From Astrothelium macrocarpum (Eukaryota; Ascomycota; Dothideomycetes; Trypetheliales; Trypetheliaceae), in contig JAGEMR010000153.1 in assembly GCA_021030915.1 (NCBI GenBank), positions 1 through 64,000 of the forward strand: a DNA stretch of 64,000 nt, read 5' to 3'. This document shows, in pieces, positions 58,394 to 64,000 of the stretch. The notes below the pieces were generated by a model. The model was given only the letters and a program-made list of their open reading frames with translations. It was not told the DNA's origin and did not search any database. Made by a program: the position numbers and the translations under genes. The first letter of the stretch is position 1. Each line of letters starts with the position of its first letter.

Positions 58394-61300
58394 TCACTCC
58401 AGCCAGCCTCTTATCCACTTCTGGATACAACTATCATCGATCTCACTCATTGAAGTCAGCTTTGCACTCGCCATCCTAGCTTTTTTGGTCTCCCAAAGCC
58501 GTGGTCGCTGCGCTTGTGCTTCTTCATAGAAACCCAGCAGCTTCACCGCGGGGTTGGATTCGAGAATGTCTCCTAGGTCCCTCTCTGTCTTCCCGAGACT
58601 TTTGCTTTGAGTCTCGAAATGATCCCTCGCCAACTCAAGCCATTTACTTAAAGAGGCTCTCTGGGTGGCTGATGTCTCCTTGCCCACCTTCAATGCATCA
58701 AATGTAGTCGTTATAACGGGTAAAAGCTCATGCCAAACTCTTGGTCGTGGGTTCAGGACGTTGAATACCACGGCGCCCTCTGAAGTTCGGGATTCGTCAA
58801 CGTTGGACTTCTCCTTGGCGTCGTCTGCCAGTTCTAACAAGATAGGCGCAAGTTCATCTACAGGTAACCAATCTATTCGATCAAGGGCCTCACCAAGTGA
58901 CTCCGGAATAGTCTTAATCGTCAATGATGACCTGATTAGACTTGGCAACCACTCAGACCTGCTCCATTGCCCTGGGCCGTTGCGTGGTCCAGCAATTTGG
59001 CCTACCCTCGCAATGCGTGCTCTAATAGGCAGTCTGCGTGATGCATAATCGAGCAGATGTTCTGCGATATATTTGCTCGCACCGTATCCCATAGGAGAAG
59101 GGGCGGATTGGTCATCGACAATCACTTCCGGAATTGGACCTTTATCAGACTGCGACACAGAGCTGATGGACGAAATGAAGAAAAACGATGGAAGTAGTAA
59201 GGCATTAGTGCAGAATTCGATAAGGCTCACCACACCTTGGAGTTGTGAGTGAAAAGAGGAAAGTGGAACGTTAAAGTCCACAGACCATGCGCTGTGAATT
59301 ACATGAGTTACAGAGTTCAATAGAGTATTGTAGGCGTTTGACTCTAAACCCAGTGTCGCATCAGCCAGGTCTGCAGTTAAATGAGTGACTTTGTCATGGG
59401 AGAGCCCCATAGACGGAAGTTGAGCGGTATTCTTCTTTCGTTGAACTGTACCACTACTCGGCAATCGATCAAGGCAGTATATGTGAGATACATCTGACCT
59501 AATCAGCGAATCCAGAAGGTAGGATCCCAAGGAACCAGTTGAGCCGGTAACAAGGTACACCGGAGCGTTCTGCTGATGGCCGAGACTCCGCGTACGCATG
59601 GGTATCTCTCCAACGAGTCCACAGAAATGTTCGATGGTAGAAGCAATGCTGACATCGTGAGGTGCGCTCTTCATGGATTGCATTGTCGACGACTGTCTTG
59701 TGGAGCCCTTCTGTAGAGCATCTACTAATGAGCTCAGAGTTGGATGTCCATATAGTGTTCCCATCTCGATTTTTGGTAAACCAAATGTTTGCCGCATCTC
59801 CCTAACAGCTAGCAAAACCTGTAATGAGTCAACACCATGCATGAAGAAATTGTCTTCTGCAGCTAGACTGTGTTTGGTGACTCTGCTGAAAAGCGTTCGC
59901 AGGTAATGCAACGCGTTGGCGGTATCTTCAACATTGATGCGCTGCATAGGAAACTCCAAATCGATAATGTTGTCTACATCCCTATAAAGCGCCTCAAGAT
60001 CGTCTTTGTACTCCGCCAGAGTCGCTGCTCTTTGAACAGTACCTTTGGGCGAACGAGACATCGGCCGGTCCGGGTCAACAAATAAAATGTGTGTTTTGGC
60101 AATTTTAGCGTGACTTGGACAGAACATATTCACCTCTTCAATCGAGGGCCAGAATTTCTCGATCAAGCTCGCTTTCATATTTGGTAAAACCGACTCGCTT
60201 CGAGTCAACTCTATCAAAAGAGCAGCTTGAAATTGTTGAGATCCGGCAACCAGAACACCATTGATTTCAGGATTTTGGGACAAAATATACTGTTCCATTT
60301 CGATAGGATTAACTTTCTCGCCGGTGAGAAGTACAATCGTATCATCTATTCGTCCACAATGACTCCATAAATGCTCTTTAGTCGGATGTCTCTTAAAAAG
60401 ATCTTTAGTGCGATATTCATCAAGCTCCGGAAATGTTGTGAATATTTGTTGATATGACTCTAGTTCCGGATGTCTCACGATAAACAACGCGTAGATTTCC
60501 TCCGTGTAATGACGGAATTCAGCACCACTTTTCGGATGTAACGATAAAAACTTCCACTCTTCCCGAAACAGGACTTCTTCTGTCGAATGAATTAACGCCA
60601 AACTTGCACCCTCTGTTGAACCGTAAAAGTTGACGGTGGGGATGTGTTTAGCAACGATATTTCCGCAACCTTGTGGGACGTCGCCGCCAGTATAGACTAT
60701 GATATCAATGTTTTGAGAGATATGAGTCAACAGTTCTGAAGATCTGCTCATCTCTTCAATGATTAGTGGCACAACAAAGGCAGCGTCAACCTTTGTCGAT
60801 TTCACAATCTCGTAAAGGGATTGCGCTGAAGGAATTGCGCCTTTGAGCGGAAGTATCATGGCTGTCTGATTAGTGATCGCATTGATAATTACGTGGGCAA
60901 CGTAGGCAGCCTATGAGAGGAGTTCTTAGCAAACTTCAGGATAGACACGTAATCGAAGGAAACGACCCTCATCTCAATAGGGATCACCCGCTAAATCTGT
61001 GTTACGAGGCCCTGACTTTCGACTCAAAGCACGAAATTGCTCTTCGAATTGCTTTGGAAACATAAGGAGCTAAGGTACGCTTACATGGAACGGAGGGAAC
61101 ACCACGAAGACTCTGTTGCCCTTATAAAGATGGTCTGTACTCTCAAATCCTTCTGGCGGGGCTAAATTAAATTGTTTTGCATAAGCCGATACAAAACCTT
61201 GTGGCCAAGTAACAGGTTTCGGCAGTCCTGTCGAACCAGAAGTGTGCATTACTGTAAGAGGAGCATGCCGTCCATCTTCGAAAGAAACGTTATATATGAA

Positions 61301-61870
61301 TGGTCTGCATCATGGTTGTAAAAGCTCTTCCACTGTGGGTATTTCCAAAATGCGATAAGAGTCATCCAGTGCGTCTAATATTCGCGATATTGGAGGTGGG
61401 TGATTGGGAGACACCAAGAATATTTTGCAGCCAGTAACCTGCAGTAGATTCAACTGAGCGGAAATGCTGTTCCGTGGAGACAATAATAAAGTCTTGCACC
61501 CGAAATTAGTAGGAGAGAACGCTTGGCTTGATCGATGCGGAGAGAGCTTCCGGCTAACCTTGTAACCGGCTTTCACAGCACCAAGTATCATTGCTGGATA
61601 TGTCAAATCATTTGAACCAATGAAAGCCAACGTCTTGTAGTTTTGTGAAGGCCCCAGATTGTTGGTCAACCACCATGCAATTCGATTGATCGCGTTTGCA
61701 AGCTTGCCATAGGTGATCTTCATAAATCCATGATCGTAAGAGGTTGCGGAAATTGGAAACTCTGCATAAAGTGCCTGTGGCTTTCCAGCGGCAACACAAT
61801 CCACGATGTGATTGAGGAGTTGATCAGAATGTGAGACGGTCTCGCCGTTCTGGCAGCAATGGGTAGTCAT
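58394..61870 (-). CDS. NRPS-like A-T-reductase enzyme, interrupted by in-frame TGA
   Basis: Three exons (61870-61559, 61492-61085, 60910-58394), about 1078 codons. Domain order: adenylation (1-~555) with HTSGSTGLPKP, YGSTEGA and GRIDDTIVLLTGEKVNPIE; carrier (~650-720) with GVDSLQ for phosphopantetheine; NAD(P)H thioester reductase (~780-1078) with LVTGSTGSLGSYL and YGASKYIAEHLL. It resembles fungal carboxylic acid reductases and aminoadipate-reductase-like enzymes that release an aldehyde or alcohol from an activated acid. No condensation domain. A TGA at 61312-61310 splits the adenylation domain between ELLQP and CRPFIYN, upstream of the HTSGSTG core, in an otherwise continuous frame; no plausible intron removes it. 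The gene may be a pseudogene or the stop an error. It could use the product of the convergent aminotransferase, but that is inference. Confidence 0.82.
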
Positions 61871-62548
61871 CCTTAGGGTGATCCAGTATGTTTGCAATCA
61901 CGGTTCGCTCTCTCAAAGCTTGAATTAGCAATGTCAGGTTTGATTGTTCTTGAGCATTCGTGAAGAGCGATTTTGCCTGTAGGACGAAGCCGTGCCTTTG
62001 AGACGAGGTCAGTGCCTTTTTCCGTATCCGTGATGTTAACTAATCAGCCTTGTCGTTCTCACCTTGTCAGTCTATGGCGGAGAGCTTGTTGGATTGAGTG
62101 ACCTGAAAAGGCACTCTTGACCAAACCACAAGGCAATAATACCGACATGTGAATAGCAAGGGTGGCAGCTGAATATAACAGCGGCGACTTACATCCCGAA
62201 ACCTTCTGTTTCGGGCGATTGCTAGACTGTGTGGTAGTCCACGCAACCCTCTTTCTGGATTAGCTCATTTGCGGGTGTGTGACTTCATGTAATCCCTCTT
62301 TCTTCAATGAATGTGGTGATGTGGTAGCACAAAATGCCTCTCGACCCTCGATAATCGGCGATTACATGAAAGCCTCTCCGCGAACGTGCAAAAAGTAGAA
62401 GTGTTTGCTCGCTGACTGCACTGCATGCAACGTCAAAACCGGAGTTTCGATAAGCCAACACCTTTCGGTCCATAAGCTCCAGCGATTGTTTCATTTAAGT
62501 TATTCACGTCACTAGGCCTAGGCCAACCTAGCTTTATACCTCACCCGA
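61871..62548. other. gene-free interval, probable NRPS-like promoter
   Basis: About 680 bases upstream of the NRPS-like start. A minus-strand 69-codon frame (62285-62494) has no domain. Nothing else recognised. Confidence 0.35.
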
Positions 62549-62827
62549 CCTCTCGCTTAGCGGATCGAGGTAGAACCGGTCAAAAATTGATTCGACGCAA
62601 ACCTCTCAGAAAATATCTTCACCCGACCGCTTGACTCCTTCTGACCTATGATTTAATCTCTTAAATACTGAATGTATTGAGAAGATCTTCGGATGGCATT
62701 CAGAATATGTTTGGAAGATCTTGGATGTTTGTTGAAACAGATCTGATGGGATGGATGATCGGACCTCTTGCGTTGAGAGGTCAGCTCAGCTCGAAATTTT
62801 GAGACGTCGGGTTAGCTAAGCGAGAGG
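62549..62827. repeat. inverted-repeat-flanked ~279 bp segment
   Basis: A perfect 13-base inverted repeat (CCTCTCGCTTAGC at 62549-62561 and its complement at 62815-62827) brackets this segment. A further GACCTCT/AGAGGTC pair (62547 and 62776 regions) and two copies of AAGATCTT lie inside. No coding sequence and no target-site duplication were found. It may be a decayed MITE at the edge of the AT-rich block. Confidence 0.4.
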
Positions 62828-63119
62828 CTTGCTGATTTACATTCGGGAGCACTTGCGCATAAGGCATATTGTTATTCGATCTGAGGTGCTAATCATAAGT
62901 GTGCTGTCTGGTCCATGAAGCTCAGTATTGGCACTATATGTAGTACCTTTTCACAATAAATAATTCAAATGGCAGTAGTGTGGATCGCTTCGGAGTGTGG
63001 TGCAAATCACATGTCCAGAATGCCCGTAGATGCAGGGCGTAGACAATGCAACGAAGGAGGATACGGTAGGAGTCTCCACCACGGCGCGCACAGGCCCACG
63101 GAGAGAACACCAAATTAAT

Positions 63120-64000
63120 TCTCACCACCAAGCGTTCGAATTCGAATATCTTGATAACAACAATAATTAATAAAATGAGATAAATATGAATCAATAGAAT
63201 TAATTCGTAAATTTTAAATGAATTATTAATTTTAATCCTTGAAATATAGTGAGATTCGAATTTATCACCCTAAACGATCTGAATAAGAAACTATTTTGGT
63301 CTCATTAAAGGATTCCTGATCCATACACATAATATTTTGAATCTTATTTTATATTTTCTATTATTTCTTCTAATTTCGTTTATTTTGATGTGATTCAATT
63401 TTCAACTGTCTATTCATTGTTCATTGTTCAACAGCCTTCTTTTTGACCCGTTATTAAATAGTTCGTTCCTCCTTCCGCCGTTACTGAATTTCCTCACAAT
63501 CGCGCTTTCATTCAATCTTACATTCAATTTTAATTCATTTATCAGTTTATTATTAAATCTTTTAAATCTTCTTTCGTTTTTTTTCAAATTATTCAACCTT
63601 CTTCTATTATTATTATAATTCACGAACGAATATAATTTTATTAGAATTGAAAAATTATACTCCATCATATTCAGAAGATATTTTTAATTATTTTCAATAT
63701 TTCATTCATTATTTTTCGAATTTAATTATTTTTTAAAGATTTATATTCTTTATTTTTAAAAATTCGAATTATATATTTCATTTAAGAATTAATATTTCAA
63801 ATTAATCAAATTTCTTTTATTATAATAGATTTATATGAATATTTAAATATTTACGAAATTATTTCCAATATCATATAATGATCATAATTAAAATATCTGA
63901 ATTTATAAATTGATTTAAAAAATATTAAATATATCAAATATTAATTTATATAAATATAATTAATAAATCAAATGAATAGAATTCTATTTTAAATCATTCA
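63120..64000. repeat. extremely AT-rich block
   Basis: From about 63.1 kb the composition collapses: only 6 of 60 bases are G or C in 63781-63840 and 2 of 60 in 63901-63960. Open frames are short and of low complexity. Such blocks in filamentous ascomycetes are usually RIP-degraded transposons, AT isochores, centromere-like DNA or unplaced organellar sequence; the sequence alone does not choose. The block runs off the right edge. The 62828-63120 transition shows nothing else. Confidence 0.7.

Overview
The window comes from a filamentous ascomycete (Pezizomycotina). The support is many short GT-AG introns of about 45-120 bases, dense genes on both strands, fungal families (PTH11-type rhodopsin-domain protein, GH93-like arabinanase, DUF1996, LCCL membrane protein, A-T-R NRPS-like enzyme), and an extremely AT-rich tail. 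A leotiomycete is a guess from gene style only. Exon boundaries were derived by eye from splice signals and reading frame; the gene calls are firmer than the exact junctions.

Layout. 0.5-12.4 kb: FMO, secreted GH93-like glycosidase, Rossmann-fold protein, an orphan Pro/Gln-rich protein, an acid-ceramidase-like amidase and a GABA/choline-type permease. 12.4-14.7 kb: no gene seen. 14.7-21.4 kb: housekeeping block with an Mpp6-type exosome cofactor carrying a zinc knuckle, complex I subunit NDUFS6, an EthD protein and an insulin-degrading-enzyme (Ste23) protease. 21.4-26.4 kb: a possible orphan gene, a PTH11-like receptor and an MFS transporter. 27.0-42.3 kb: a diterpenoid biosynthetic cluster. 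43.7-55.5 kb: an EEP-family enzyme, an F-box-like orphan, a GNAT acetyltransferase, a secreted tannase/feruloyl esterase, a DUF1996 protein and an LCCL protein. 56.0-61.9 kb: an aromatic-type aminotransferase convergent with an A-T-reductase NRPS-like enzyme. The end (63.1-64 kb) is extremely AT-rich.

The cluster at 27.0-42.3 kb is the main discovery candidate. A chimeric enzyme (class II DxDD cyclase plus a geranylgeranyl-diphosphate synthase domain, the architecture of Penicillium PvCPS) should make GGPP and cyclise it to a copalyl-type labdane diphosphate. No class I terpene synthase is visible to remove the diphosphate. Instead, one P450 in the cluster is fused in one open frame to a tyrosine-phosphatase-superfamily domain (HCxxGKDRT), which could hydrolyse it to a labdane alcohol. 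Two further P450s, a membrane-anchored SDR and a UDP-glycosyltransferase would then oxidise and glycosylate it. The predicted product, a glycosylated oxidised labdane, is inference.

A second theme is that four otherwise intact genes each contain exactly one in-frame stop with conserved coding on both sides: acid-ceramidase-like (TGA), MFS (TGA), EEP (TAA) and NRPS-like (TGA). Two of these share nearly the same local sequence. They may be nonsense alleles, readthrough sites or assembly errors. A fold-back repeat array with four degenerate copies lies between the two P450s.
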